Positions 27,736 through 35,645 of a DNA stretch of 64,000 nucleotides are shown here, one piece after another (positions within the stretch are counted from its first letter, which is position 1; each line of letters opens with the position of its first letter). Source of the DNA: Pseudomonas sp. Bc-h (lineage in GTDB: Bacteria > Pseudomonadota > Gammaproteobacteria > Pseudomonadales > Pseudomonadaceae); contig NZ_MUIN01000004.1 in assembly GCF_002080045.1 (NCBI RefSeq), forward strand, positions 124,146 to 188,145. Direction: 5' to 3'. The position numbers and the translations under genes are program-made. The notes beneath the pieces were generated by a model. That model did no database searches and was not told where the DNA came from. It saw only the letters and a program-made list of their open reading frames with translations.

Positions 27736-27840
27736 CGAACCACCCCCTCCTCCACCAACAACTTCAAAATCGCCGCTGCGCCTTCCTGAGCGCTTACACC
27801 TTTAAGCACTTGCCCACCGCCACCACTGGCCTTGACCGTA
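27736..27840 (-). repeat. Direct repeat: detached copy of the etfB 3' end
   Basis: These 105 bases match 29459-29563 (the last 35 codons of etfB) at 102 of 105 positions. On the minus strand the copy reads to ...LLVEEGVVR and then TGA, whereas the working etfB copy ends with TAA. The two copies flank about 1.6 kb of foreign-looking sequence as direct repeats. The first 86 bases are identical; the three differences lie near the inner end. Confidence 0.95.
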
Positions 27841-28279
27841 GCTCGAGCAGGATCGAACTCGGTCGTACAGGATTTCGAAGACTGATGTCGGTGGAAGTGA
27901 CCATAGACAGCGTCAAAGCGGCCAACGATTCGGGCCTACCCAGCACCCCTACTTACAATGCCCGACATATCGAATCGGCTCGATTTATGAAATGAACATT
28001 TACATGCCTGACTATCAACCAGCAGAGATTTTTCACACCAGTTGCAACCGCTTGCAAGAGCATTGTCAGTGCTAAGTCTTGGGCCGAGTAGAACGACAAA
28101 CCTGTATCAAGTTATTGCGGCCCTTCATAAGGAAGCCCTTGGATGGCTCTACTACGGGCGTAACAGAGGCGACGATATCCATTTGGATACCCTACATCTG
28201 TAGGATAGAACAAATCAACGTGATAGCGGACTATACCCCCATCTTAACCCCAACACTTGGACAGAGGCACGGAGGCAGG
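27841..28279. other. Left part of the insert, decayed sequence
   Basis: 439 bases inside the direct repeats without a supported gene. Short open frames exist, for example one ending ...ARHIESARFMK at 27995, one reading YQVIAALHKEALGWLYYGR that stops at 28203, and a 27-codon frame from about 27992. None has a convincing start, ribosome site and length together, so this looks like remnants. Confidence 0.5.
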
Positions 28280-28525
28280 ATGAAGACCAGTGCTCAGCTT
28301 ATCTTGGTGATATTTGCAGCTACATTTTTGAGTAACTTACATGAAACGTCCGATGCAAGCTGGAGGTCAACAGCCATAGTGGGGATCCCGGCCACTACAC
28401 TTGGGTGCATATTTATCAGGTTATTCTTCATTTCAAACATAGAAAACTTCAAGAGCGCTATAAGTAACCCAAGAATAAAAACATTGACTAGCATTGTGTT
28501 CCGTCAAAATAAAAGGAAAATTTAG
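28280..28525 (+). CDS. Small membrane protein in bacteriocin insert
   Basis: An 81-aa protein with two hydrophobic segments (QLILVIFAATFLSNL and TTLGCIFIRLFFIS) and a basic C-terminus (IVFRQNKRKI). GGAGG lies 4 bases before ATG 28280; a longer frame back to a TTG at 28079 has no support. It ends 1 base before the start of the double-glycine-leader gene, so the two are probably co-transcribed. It could be an immunity or accessory protein. AT-rich compared with the surrounding chromosome. Confidence 0.55.
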   Translation: MKTSAQLILVIFAATFLSNLHETSDASWRSTAIVGIPATTLGCIFIRLFFISNIENFKSAISNPRIKTLTSIVFRQNKRKI

Positions 28526-28526
28526 T

Positions 28527-28768
28527 ATGCGTGAAATATGCGTTTCTGATCTAAAGTTAATCTCTGGCGGTTCAACAGGCGACGCCATTGCGGTGGGAGG
28601 AGCAATCGGAGGTAGAGTAGGATTTTCTGTGGGGCTTAGTTCAGGCGCCGTGGTTCTGCTGTATTGGGCTTAGGAGGTATCGGTGCCGGAATAGGTGCAG
28701 CTATCGTAGGCGCAGGAGCGGTGGGTATAGCGTCTCAAGGAGAAGCACATTGGGCTACGTTTTGTTAA
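28527..28768 (+). pseudogene. Double-glycine-leader bacteriocin gene with a frameshift
   Basis: Begins MREICVSDLKLISGG, a classic double-glycine leader of class II microcins/colicin V-like peptides, then STGDAIAVGGAIGG and a Gly/Ala-rich region. As written the frame stops at TAG 28671-28673 (48 aa). One base added near 28650 restores a frame running through GSAVLGLGGIGAGIGAAIVG to ...EAHWATFC and TAA at 28766-28768, giving about 79 aa in total. The restored part keeps the glycine-zipper composition, so a one-base loss (or sequencing error) is the simplest reading. AAGGA lies 9 bases before the ATG. Export would need a peptidase-containing ABC transporter, not present here. Confidence 0.7.
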
Positions 28769-28974
28769 ACATACTATTCGGCTTACCGCTCCTATTTCTG
28801 GTGAATAGACTTTTTAAACCTGTAAACAATAAAAATTCTTCGCCTTCACACCAGATCATTCGCTTTATAATAGTGGTACCCACAGTTACGCTAACCGCTG
28901 TGCACCTAACGAATTATACTGCGCGGAATCAACATATAATTATCGAAATTTTACTCAGCATCCAGAACTTTTGA
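28750..28974 (+). CDS. Putative bacteriocin immunity protein (copy 1)
   Basis: A 74-aa protein with two membrane helices (VLLNILFGLPLLFLVNRLF and IIRFIIVVPTVTLTAVHL). The start is TTG 28750 with a perfect AAGGAG 7 bases upstream, inside the end of the bacteriocin frame, so the two overlap by 19 bases. It shares its layout with the protein at 29193 (both have the pattern I/LLNI...P...LL..LF(K)...PS...P...L.A..LT). Position directly after a bacteriocin gene and the small membrane form fit an immunity protein; this role is inferred. Confidence 0.6.
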   Translation: MGYVLLNILFGLPLLFLVNRLFKPVNNKNSSPSHQIIRFIIVVPTVTLTAVHLTNYTARNQHIIIEILLSIQNF

Positions 28975-28998
28975 GGGAGCAACCTGGATGGTTGCAGG

Positions 28999-29127
28999 AT
29001 AAAAATTAGAGAACTTAGCACCACAAATATGTGTCTGTTGGTCCAGCTCTGCAGCAGCACAGGATCGCTGATTGAAGATAGTTTCAACAGTCCCGAAGGA
29101 CTTAACTATTGTGGCGGAGGCTACTGA
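28999..29127 (+). pseudogene. Remnant of a second double-glycine-leader gene
   Basis: The frame reads KIRELSTTNMCLL, which looks like a double-glycine leader (compare MREL...VSGG) whose start codon is now ATA and whose GG region is lost, perhaps by a small indel. It ends SPEGLNYCGGGY and TGA. No proper start or ribosome site is left. It lies between the two immunity-like genes, as expected if the module was once two bacteriocin-immunity pairs. Low certainty. Confidence 0.35.
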
Positions 29128-29192
29128 AATTCAATTAGCTTATTTCGCTTAAAGCGAAAGAAGCCCTCGCTCCGGTTAGAGAAAACCCAACA

Positions 29193-29402
29193 ATGAAAGA
29201 AATTATCTTAAACATCTCATTAGCGGTACCCGTTGCACTCTTGCTAAAGTTTCTTTTCAAGAAATTCGCACCTTCTTATGAGTACTTAATCCCCATTGTT
29301 AGCATTCCGATTTGCGTACTTGTAGCGGCCTCCCTCACGAAAGCCATTCTTAAATACGAGATATGTATATTGAACCTCGTTTCCAGATTGACCGCATCAT
29401 AA
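29193..29402 (+). CDS. Putative bacteriocin immunity protein (copy 2)
   Basis: A 69-aa protein with two membrane helices (IILNISLAVPVALLLKFLF and YLIPIVSIPICVLVAASL), related to the protein at 28750. It follows the remnant of a second bacteriocin gene. The ribosome site is weak (GAGAA about 9 bases upstream). A perfect hairpin follows after 5 bases. If both bacteriocins are dead, this is an orphan immunity gene protecting against relatives. Confidence 0.6.
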   Translation: MKEIILNISLAVPVALLLKFLFKKFAPSYEYLIPIVSIPICVLVAASLTKAILKYEICILNLVSRLTAS

Positions 29403-29407
29403 TGACC

Positions 29408-29440
29408 TATTCAAAGGCGCTACCTGTGCGCCTTTGAATA
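29408..29440. terminator. Perfect 13-bp inverted repeat between convergent genes
   Basis: TATTCAAAGGCGC, loop TACCTGT, GCGCCTTTGAATA. It lies between the last immunity-like gene and the etfB stop. It lacks a long T run but may stop transcription in both directions, and it marks the inner edge of the insert near the repeat boundary. Confidence 0.7.
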
Positions 29441-29454
29441 ACCTAGAGAAAGCG

Positions 29455-30258
29455 TTACCGAACCACCCCCTCCTCCACCAACAACTTCAAAATCGCCGCT
29501 GCGCCTTCCTGAGCGCTTACACCTTTAAGCACTTGCCCACCGCCGCCACTGGCCTTGGCCGTCGCAGCTTTCATCCGATCTGCACCGCTTTTGGCCTTGA
29601 TGACTTTCAGGCGTTTCGGCCGAGGTTTGGCGGGTGTCAGTTCGGCGCCTGTGAATAACTCGTCGATAACGACGTCGATCTGCTCCACGTCCAGAACACC
29701 GCGTTGCGCGGGGCCGTAAGCGCTTTGACGGGGTTTGGGTGCCGCGTTATCCACAGTAGCGAGGAATGGCAGACGAACTTTGAGTCGGCGACGTTGGCCG
29801 CGAGGTAAAGCCTGGAGTACCTGTGCACTGCCGTTACTGATGGATTCGACTTCCGCCATGCCGACGACCAGCGGCCAGCCGAGCTTTTCCGCCAGCAGAT
29901 ACGGCAGCATGCCGGAACCCTCACCGGTTTCAGCCTGGCTCCCGGCTAGCACCAGTTGCACGCCGGATTCTCGAATGTAATCGGCAAGGCCCGGCAGCGC
30001 GTCGGCGCCTTGGGGTTGTTCCAGTACGTGCAGTTCGCTGAGGCCCATGCCCAGATAGGCGCGCAACGCAGGCTCTTCGGCGTTGCCGGCATGCAGTACG
30101 TGCAAGTTATCCCCAGCCAGCTGCAGGCCGAGTTCCACGGCCCGGGCATCTTGCTCTGCCCGGCGAGGACGACCGGATGTCGGGTGCGCGCCGATAGAAA
30201 TCAGACTAATGACGTGCAAAGCGCTTTTATCCACAGGCATTTTTTTGTCAGGCTGCAT
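29455..30258 (-). CDS. etfB: Electron transfer flavoprotein beta subunit (dimethylglycine pathway)
   Basis: ETF beta-like subunit of 267 aa that receives electrons from dimethylglycine dehydrogenase with EtfA. Family parts are AEQDARAVELGLQLAGDN, the ADALPGLADYIRESGVQLVLAGSQAETGEGSGMLPYLLAEKLGWPLV segment and LPFLATVDNAAPKPRQSAYG. ATG 30258 is chosen for a GAGG site 9 bases upstream; it overlaps etfA by 11 bases. The last 35 codons exist a second time at 27736-27840, and the present end (CGG TAA) is the version next to the insert, so the C-terminus may be the incoming copy. The protein is intact. TTATCCACA occurs inside the coding sequence at 29747 and 30227. Confidence 0.85.
   Translation of the reverse strand: MQPDKKMPVDKSALHVISLISIGAHPTSGRPRRAEQDARAVELGLQLAGDNLHVLHAGNAEEPALRAYLGMGLSELHVLEQPQGADALPGLADYIRESGVQLVLAGSQAETGEGSGMLPYLLAEKLGWPLVVGMAEVESISNGSAQVLQALPRGQRRRLKVRLPFLATVDNAAPKPRQSAYGPAQRGVLDVEQIDVVIDELFTGAELTPAKPRPKRLKVIKAKSGADRMKAATAKASGGGGQVLKGVSAQEGAAAILKLLVEEGVVR
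29459..29563 (-). repeat. Direct repeat: etfB 3' end, in-gene copy
   Basis: Partner of 27736-27840 (102 of 105 bases equal). Together the copies bracket the 1.6-kb bacteriocin insert, as when an element enters at the 3' end of a gene and restores it with its own copy. Confidence 0.95.
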
Positions 30259-31468
30259 CGCGTTTCGCCTCATTCCGGTAGGCCTCGACGGCCTCAATCA
30301 GCGCCTTGAGCACCTCGGCGCTTTCGCCAATGACTGACAAATCAGCACGTTTGATCATGTCGCAAGTCGGATCAAGGTTAATCGCCACGACTTTGTCGCA
30401 CGCGCCAATGCCCTGTAGGTGCTGGATCGCGCCGGAGATACCCACAGCCACATATACGCGCGCAGTGACCCAAGTGCCGGATGCGCCCACTTGGCGATCA
30501 CGAGTCATGTAGCCATCGTCCACCGCCACGCGGGATGCGCCTTCGGTCGCGCCCAAGGCTGCAGCGGTACGGTGGAACAGGTCCCAGTCCCTGACGCCGT
30601 TGCCGCCGGAGAAGATGAATTCAGCTTCTGCCATGGGGATAAGTGCCGGATCGACCGCCACCGCGCCCAAATCCTCAATCCGAGCAATGCTTCGCGCGAT
30701 GGTTGTGGACAACTCAATCGGAAGCGCTTCGTGGCGAGTCTCACTGACGGGTTCGGCGCACTCGGCAGCCGCCAGAATCAGGCGCGATACCGGCCGCAAC
30801 ACATCTTCACGGCCTGCGCCTGCCCGGCCTGTGGCTCGATCATCCTTGACCTGCCAGACGCGCGTCGCTGGCCGTTCACCAATGCTTGCAGCGAAACGGC
30901 GACCTAATTCCCCGCCGCCGCTGCGGCTGTCAGGCAACAACCAATGCCGCGGATCAAACTGGTTATCCACAGCGCGCAAGCCTTGCACGCGCTGCTCTGG
31001 TGAGTATCCGCTGAATTCGCTACCTTCCAACACCAGCAGACGGTCCACACCTGCTGTTTCGAAGGCGCTCTCCTTGTGCTCGCCGAATACCACGGCCAGC
31101 ACAGCGCCGTCCTTACCAGACAGGCTGTGAGCAAGTCCCAGCAAGTCGCGGTCGTGACTGCTCAAGCGGCCGCCAACCATGTCCGGGACCACTGCGATGT
31201 AGAAAGCAGGATCGGCAATTTGATGCAGTGGCAATTGCACTTCCACTGAAGCAGAACGTTTGACTGACCCGCCCTGCTGAGCGCCGCTGCGGTCAATGCG
31301 TTTGATGCCGTTCGGGCCTATGAAACCGATGCCGTGCACGTTTTTGCGGATGACACCGTTAGGCCCCATCCAGCTTGCCTGCTGCGGCTGCATGGCAGCA
31401 TGCAGCGGGTGCAGGCGGTTGCGAGCGATCCACTCGGCACGAGGGTCGCGGCGGATAATGTCGCTCAT
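30248..31468 (-). CDS. etfA: Electron transfer flavoprotein alpha subunit (dimethylglycine pathway)
   Basis: ETF alpha-like subunit of 406 aa. The N-terminal about 70 residues are an extension typical of this pathway-specific form (MSDIIRRDPRAEWIARNRLHPLHAAMQ, with GPNGVIRKN and GPNGIKRI repeats). Then comes an adenine-nucleotide-hydrolase-like domain and the C-terminal FAD domain (EFIFSGGNGVRDWDLFHRTAAALG, AVDDGYMTRDRQVGASGTWV, YVAVGISGAIQHLQGI, INLDPTCDMIKRADLSVIGE). Start ATG 31468 shares one base with the dgcB stop (TGATG). It is co-translated with dgcB and etfB in the dgcA-dgcB-etfA-etfB unit. Confidence 0.9.
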   Translation of the reverse strand: MSDIIRRDPRAEWIARNRLHPLHAAMQPQQASWMGPNGVIRKNVHGIGFIGPNGIKRIDRSGAQQGGSVKRSASVEVQLPLHQIADPAFYIAVVPDMVGGRLSSHDRDLLGLAHSLSGKDGAVLAVVFGEHKESAFETAGVDRLLVLEGSEFSGYSPEQRVQGLRAVDNQFDPRHWLLPDSRSGGGELGRRFAASIGERPATRVWQVKDDRATGRAGAGREDVLRPVSRLILAAAECAEPVSETRHEALPIELSTTIARSIARIEDLGAVAVDPALIPMAEAEFIFSGGNGVRDWDLFHRTAAALGATEGASRVAVDDGYMTRDRQVGASGTWVTARVYVAVGISGAIQHLQGIGACDKVVAINLDPTCDMIKRADLSVIGESAEVLKALIEAVEAYRNEAKRDAA

Positions 31469-33417
31469 CAGTGCGCCTCCGCAGGTTCGCGTTTGACCGG
31501 AGCCGGTTTGGCTGGCGCGGCTTGTTCTTCCAGCAACGCGTCGGCCACCAGTTCGGCGATGTCCTTGATCATCGGACGCGGCTCGACCACGCCCTCGAGC
31601 ATCGCGGTGCATTGTGGACAACCCACGGCCACCAACTCGGCGCCGGTTTCGCGGATGTCTTCCATGCGCATGTCGGGAATACGTTGCTTGCCCGGAATGT
31701 CGGTGATCGGCGCGCCGCCACCACCACCGCAGCAGCGGGAGCGGAAACCGGAACGTTGCATTTCCTTGACCTCGATGCCCAGCGCCTTGAGCACGTCGCG
31801 CGGCGCTTCATATTCGCCGTTGTAACGGCCCAGGTAGCACGGGTCGTGATAGGTCACGCTGGAGCCTTTGTGCTGCCCCAGATTAAGAGCGCCATCGCCG
31901 ATCAATTCGGCCATGTAGGTGCTGTGATGCTGTACCAGGTAATTGCCATCGAAGGCGCCGTACTCGTTCTTCAGTACATGGAAACTGTGCGGGTCGCAGG
32001 TAACGATGCGCTTGAAGCTATACTTGTTCAGAGTCTGAATGTTGCGCTTGGCGAGCATCTGGAAAGTGGCTTCATCACCCAGACGGCGCGCCACGTCGCC
32101 ACTGTCTCGCTCTTCGAGACCGAGCACCGCGAAGTCGACCTTCGCCGCTTTCAGCACTTTGACGAAAGCACGCAGGGTGCGCTGGTTGCGCATGTCGAAA
32201 GCACCATCGCCGACCCAGAACAGCACGTCGGTGGCCTTCTTGTCGCTGAGAATGCTGAGGTTGAGGTCCGCCGCCCAGTTCATCCGGCCGCCCGGTGCGA
32301 AACCGCCCGGGTTATCGGTCGCGATGAGGTTCTCGAGCACTTCGGCGCCCTTGTTGGGAGTCGCGCCCTTTTCCAGTGTCAGATGCCGGCGCATGTCGAC
32401 GATGGCGTCCACGTGCTCGATCATCATCGGGCACTCTTCCACGCAGGCGCGGCAGGTGGTGCAGGACCACAGCGTCTCGGCGTCCACCAGCCCGTTGACG
32501 ATCGGTTGGTGTGGATTGCCCTTGTGTTCGCCAATCGCTTTACCGGGGTAAGGGCTGCCCGCGAATTTAGCATCCGTTCCGCCCGCTAGACCGACGACCA
32601 TGTCCTGAATGAGTTTTTTCGGGTTCAGCGGCTGGCCCGCAGCGAAGGCCGGGCATGCGGCTTCGCATTTACCGCACTGCACGCAGGCGTCGAAGCCAAG
32701 CAGTTGGTTCCAGGTGAAATCCTTGGGTTTGTCCACACCCAATGGCGCAGTTGGGTCGGCCAGATCCAGCGGTTTGAGACCAGTGGAACGACCACCGCCA
32801 AAACGCTCGGGGCGACGGTGCCAGGCCAGATGCAATGCACCAGCGAAGGCATGTTTCATCGGCCCGCCCCAGGTCATTCCGAGGAACAGCTCGCAAACGC
32901 CCCACAGCACGCCGATCCCCAGGATGACTGCCAACAACCAGCCACCGAAGTTTTCAGGAAGGATGCCAGCCACCGGCAGCGTCACGATGAAAAACGATGC
33001 CGAGAACGCCAGCAGGCTTTTTGGTAAGCGCATCCACGGGCCTTTGGACAGGCGCGCTGGTGGATTGCGACGACGCATATAGACGAAGATCGCGCCGACG
33101 AACATTACTGCCGACATCAGCAGCAATGCATAGCCCAGGACACGGTTATGCAGGCCGAAACCGTGGACCAGAATCGCCAGAATGATCGACGCCACCGCGC
33201 CACCCGCCGTGGCAACGTGGGTGTTGGCGATGTATTTGTCCCGCGCGACCACGTGGTGCAAGTCGACCATGTAGCGCTTGGGCATCGCCATCAGGCCGCC
33301 CAGCAGATCGACCTTGGACGCACGCCCGTTGCGCCACATGGCCACCCGCCGCAATGCGCCCAGGACACCAAGGCCCAATGCGGCAAACAGCAGGATTGGA
33401 AGAAGGGTGTTCAACAT
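31468..33417 (-). CDS. dgcB: Dimethylglycine catabolism protein, membrane Fe-S oxidoreductase
   Basis: Membrane-bound iron-sulfur protein of 649 aa needed for dimethylglycine oxidation with DgcA. The N-terminal part has several helices (about 1-190, including residues 1-22). Two [4Fe-4S] motifs follow, CVQCGKCEAACP and CTTCRACVEECP. Two CCG (heterodisulfide reductase-like) domains come next, one with HDPCYLGRYNGEYEAPR and RCCGGGGG, and the protein ends in an Ala/Pro-rich tail. It likely passes electrons from the flavoproteins to quinone. One-base overlap with etfA; a long palindrome separates it from dgcA. Confidence 0.93.
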   Translation of the reverse strand: MLNTLLPILLFAALGLGVLGALRRVAMWRNGRASKVDLLGGLMAMPKRYMVDLHHVVARDKYIANTHVATAGGAVASIILAILVHGFGLHNRVLGYALLLMSAVMFVGAIFVYMRRRNPPARLSKGPWMRLPKSLLAFSASFFIVTLPVAGILPENFGGWLLAVILGIGVLWGVCELFLGMTWGGPMKHAFAGALHLAWHRRPERFGGGRSTGLKPLDLADPTAPLGVDKPKDFTWNQLLGFDACVQCGKCEAACPAFAAGQPLNPKKLIQDMVVGLAGGTDAKFAGSPYPGKAIGEHKGNPHQPIVNGLVDAETLWSCTTCRACVEECPMMIEHVDAIVDMRRHLTLEKGATPNKGAEVLENLIATDNPGGFAPGGRMNWAADLNLSILSDKKATDVLFWVGDGAFDMRNQRTLRAFVKVLKAAKVDFAVLGLEERDSGDVARRLGDEATFQMLAKRNIQTLNKYSFKRIVTCDPHSFHVLKNEYGAFDGNYLVQHHSTYMAELIGDGALNLGQHKGSSVTYHDPCYLGRYNGEYEAPRDVLKALGIEVKEMQRSGFRSRCCGGGGGAPITDIPGKQRIPDMRMEDIRETGAELVAVGCPQCTAMLEGVVEPRPMIKDIAELVADALLEEQAAPAKPAPVKREPAEAH

Positions 33418-33454
33418 GTGGAGCTCCCAAAGACCGAGGGTCTCGCCAGGGGCT

Positions 33455-33561
33455 GATCGTTCCCACGTTCCGTGTAGGAATGCATACCGTGGCGCTCCGC
33501 GTCACTGAAACAGACGCGCAGCGTCCCTTGCGGCATTCCCACGCGGAGCGTGGGAACGATC
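33455..33561. repeat. Long intergenic palindrome, GATCGTTCCCACG family
   Basis: GATCGTTCCCACG at the left and CGTGGGAACGATC at the right, with inner GGCGCTCCGCG and GACGCGCAGCGTC hairpins. It is nearly identical in layout to 8995-9098 and 45645-45753, and lies between dgcA and dgcB in one operon. Confidence 0.88.
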
Positions 33562-33569
33562 ATGTGTAA

Positions 33570-35630
33570 TTAAAAATCTTTGCAGAGCCGCAGCGCGTCG
33601 TAGATCGCGGCGTGGGTATTACGCTGCGCCACGCAGTCACCGATGCGGAACAGCAGGTAGCCGTCACCCGGCTGGCTCAACGAAGGCTGAGGCTGGATCG
33701 CGAACAGGGCGTCGATGTCGATCTGGCCCTTGTTGCGCGAATCTTCCTTCAAGCCGTAATACAGCTCTTCGTCAGGACGCACGCCGTTCTCGACCACCAC
33801 CTGATCGACCACCCGCTCCTCTTTGGCGCCGGTGTATTCGTTCTCCAGCACCGCCACCAGCTTGTCGCCTTCGCGGTAGACCTTTTCCAGCATCATGTCG
33901 CCGGTCATGATCACTTCTTTGGGGTACATGCTGCGGTAGTAGGTCGGGAACGACGTACCGCCGATGGCCACGCCCGGCTTGATGTCATCGGTGACGATCT
34001 CGACCTGGCTGCCCTTGTCCGCCATGAAGTCGGCAACCGACATCCCGGTGAACTCGCAGATAGTGTCGTAGACCAGCACGTTCTTGCCCGGCGCAACCTT
34101 GCCGTCGAGCACGTCCCAACTGCTGACCACCAGACCTTCATCCGCGCCCCAGTGCTCGTTCTGCTCCAGGAACGGATGACCGCCCACTGCCAGCACCACC
34201 ACATCCGGACGCAGGTCCATGATGGTCGGGATGTCTGCAGCAGTGCCGAGCCGCAGGTCGACTTTCAGCCGAGCCAGCTCCAGCTGATACCAGCGTGTGA
34301 TACCGGCGATCTGGTCACGTTGCGGCGCCTTGGACGCCGTCACGATCTGCCCACCAATGAATTCTTTCTTCTCGAACAGGGTGACGTCGTGACCACGCTC
34401 GGCAGACACACGTGCAGCTTCCATCCCGGCAGGACCGGCACCGACGATCACGACCTTGCGCTTCACGCCGGTGGTCTTCTCGATAATGTGCGGCACACCC
34501 ATGTATTCACGTGAGGTCGCGGCGTTCTGGATGCAAAGCACATCCAGGCCCTGGTACTGGCGGTCGATGCAGTAGTTCGCACCGACGCACTGACGGATCT
34601 GGTCGACCTGGCCCATCTTGATCTTGGCGATCAGGTGCGGGTCGGCGATGTGAGCGCGGGTCATGCCCACCATGTCGACGTAACCGCCTTCCAGAATACG
34701 GGTCGCCTGGTTCGGGTCCTTGATGTTCTGCGCGTGCAGGACCGGGGCCTTGACCACTTCCTTGATACCAGCCGCCAAGTGAAGAAACGGCTCCGGTGGA
34801 TAACTCATGTTGGGGATAACGTTGGCCAAAGTGTTGTGCGTGTCACAACCCGAGCCCACCACACCGATGAAGTCGATCATCCCGGTCTGGTCGTAATACT
34901 TGGCGATCTCTTTCATGTCTTCATGGCTGAGACCGTCCGGATGGAATTCGTCGCCGCAAATACGCAGACCGACGCAGAAGTCAGGACCGACTTCCTTGCG
35001 CACGGCCTTGATCACTTCAAGACCGAAACGCATACGGTTTTCGAAGCTGCCGCCCCACTCGTCTGTACGCTTGTTGACCCGCGGGCTCCAGAACTGGTCG
35101 ATCATGTGCTGGTGCACCGCCGACAGTTCCACGCCGTCCAGGCCACCGGCCTTGGCGCGGGCTGCGGCGCTGGCGTAGTTGCCGATCACGCGCCAGATCT
35201 CCTCCGGCTCGATGGTCTTGCAGGTCGCGCGGTGTACAGGTTCGCGGATACCCGATGGCGACATCAGCGTCGGCCAATGGTCGCCGTCCCAGCGGGAACG
35301 ACGGCCCATGTGGGTAATCTGGATCATGATCTTGGCGCCGTGCTTGTGCATGGCGTCAGCAAGGTTCTGGAAGTGCGGGATGATCTTGTCAGTCGCCAGG
35401 TTGACCGATTTCCACCAGCCTTGCGGGCTGTCGATTGCAACACTGGAGGAGCCGCCACAAATGGCCAGACCGATGCCGCCCTTGGCTTTCTCCTCGTAGT
35501 ACTTCACGTAACGGTCGGTGGTCATGCCGCCATCAGTGGCGTAGACCTCGGCGTGCGCGGTACTGAGGACGCGGTTGCGGATTGTCAGTTTGCCGATCTG
35601 GATCGGCTGAAACATTGCTTCGAAAGCCAT
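33570..35630 (-). CDS. dgcA: Dimethylglycine dehydrogenase flavoprotein
   Basis: Two-domain flavoprotein of 686 aa in the 2,4-dienoyl-CoA reductase/trimethylamine dehydrogenase family, here demethylating dimethylglycine to sarcosine. The N-terminal FMN TIM barrel spans about 1-370 (FQPIQIGKLTIRNRVLSTAHAEVYA, HKHGAKIMIQITHMGRR). A [4Fe-4S] cluster region (CVGANYCID...VLCIQNAA) is followed by an FAD/NAD domain starting KVVIVGAGPAGMEAARVSAERG at about 395. DgcB is the membrane partner. Expected regulation by GbdR in the genus. Upstream by 15 bases is the DUF5943 gene. Confidence 0.93.
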   Translation of the reverse strand: MAFEAMFQPIQIGKLTIRNRVLSTAHAEVYATDGGMTTDRYVKYYEEKAKGGIGLAICGGSSSVAIDSPQGWWKSVNLATDKIIPHFQNLADAMHKHGAKIMIQITHMGRRSRWDGDHWPTLMSPSGIREPVHRATCKTIEPEEIWRVIGNYASAAARAKAGGLDGVELSAVHQHMIDQFWSPRVNKRTDEWGGSFENRMRFGLEVIKAVRKEVGPDFCVGLRICGDEFHPDGLSHEDMKEIAKYYDQTGMIDFIGVVGSGCDTHNTLANVIPNMSYPPEPFLHLAAGIKEVVKAPVLHAQNIKDPNQATRILEGGYVDMVGMTRAHIADPHLIAKIKMGQVDQIRQCVGANYCIDRQYQGLDVLCIQNAATSREYMGVPHIIEKTTGVKRKVVIVGAGPAGMEAARVSAERGHDVTLFEKKEFIGGQIVTASKAPQRDQIAGITRWYQLELARLKVDLRLGTAADIPTIMDLRPDVVVLAVGGHPFLEQNEHWGADEGLVVSSWDVLDGKVAPGKNVLVYDTICEFTGMSVADFMADKGSQVEIVTDDIKPGVAIGGTSFPTYYRSMYPKEVIMTGDMMLEKVYREGDKLVAVLENEYTGAKEERVVDQVVVENGVRPDEELYYGLKEDSRNKGQIDIDALFAIQPQPSLSQPGDGYLLFRIGDCVAQRNTHAAIYDALRLCKDF

Positions 35631-35645
35631 TTCACGGTCCTCGGC

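Noticed and set aside
27992..28075. 27-codon frame ending in a Cys-rich tail (RLQEHCQC)
   Set aside because: Considered as a small peptide or bacteriocin end, but it has no leader, no ribosome site and no partner.
28079..28279. Long N-terminal extension of the 28280 membrane protein
   Set aside because: The TTG start at 28079 lacks a ribosome site, while ATG 28280 has GGAGG just upstream; the extension has no membrane or signal features.
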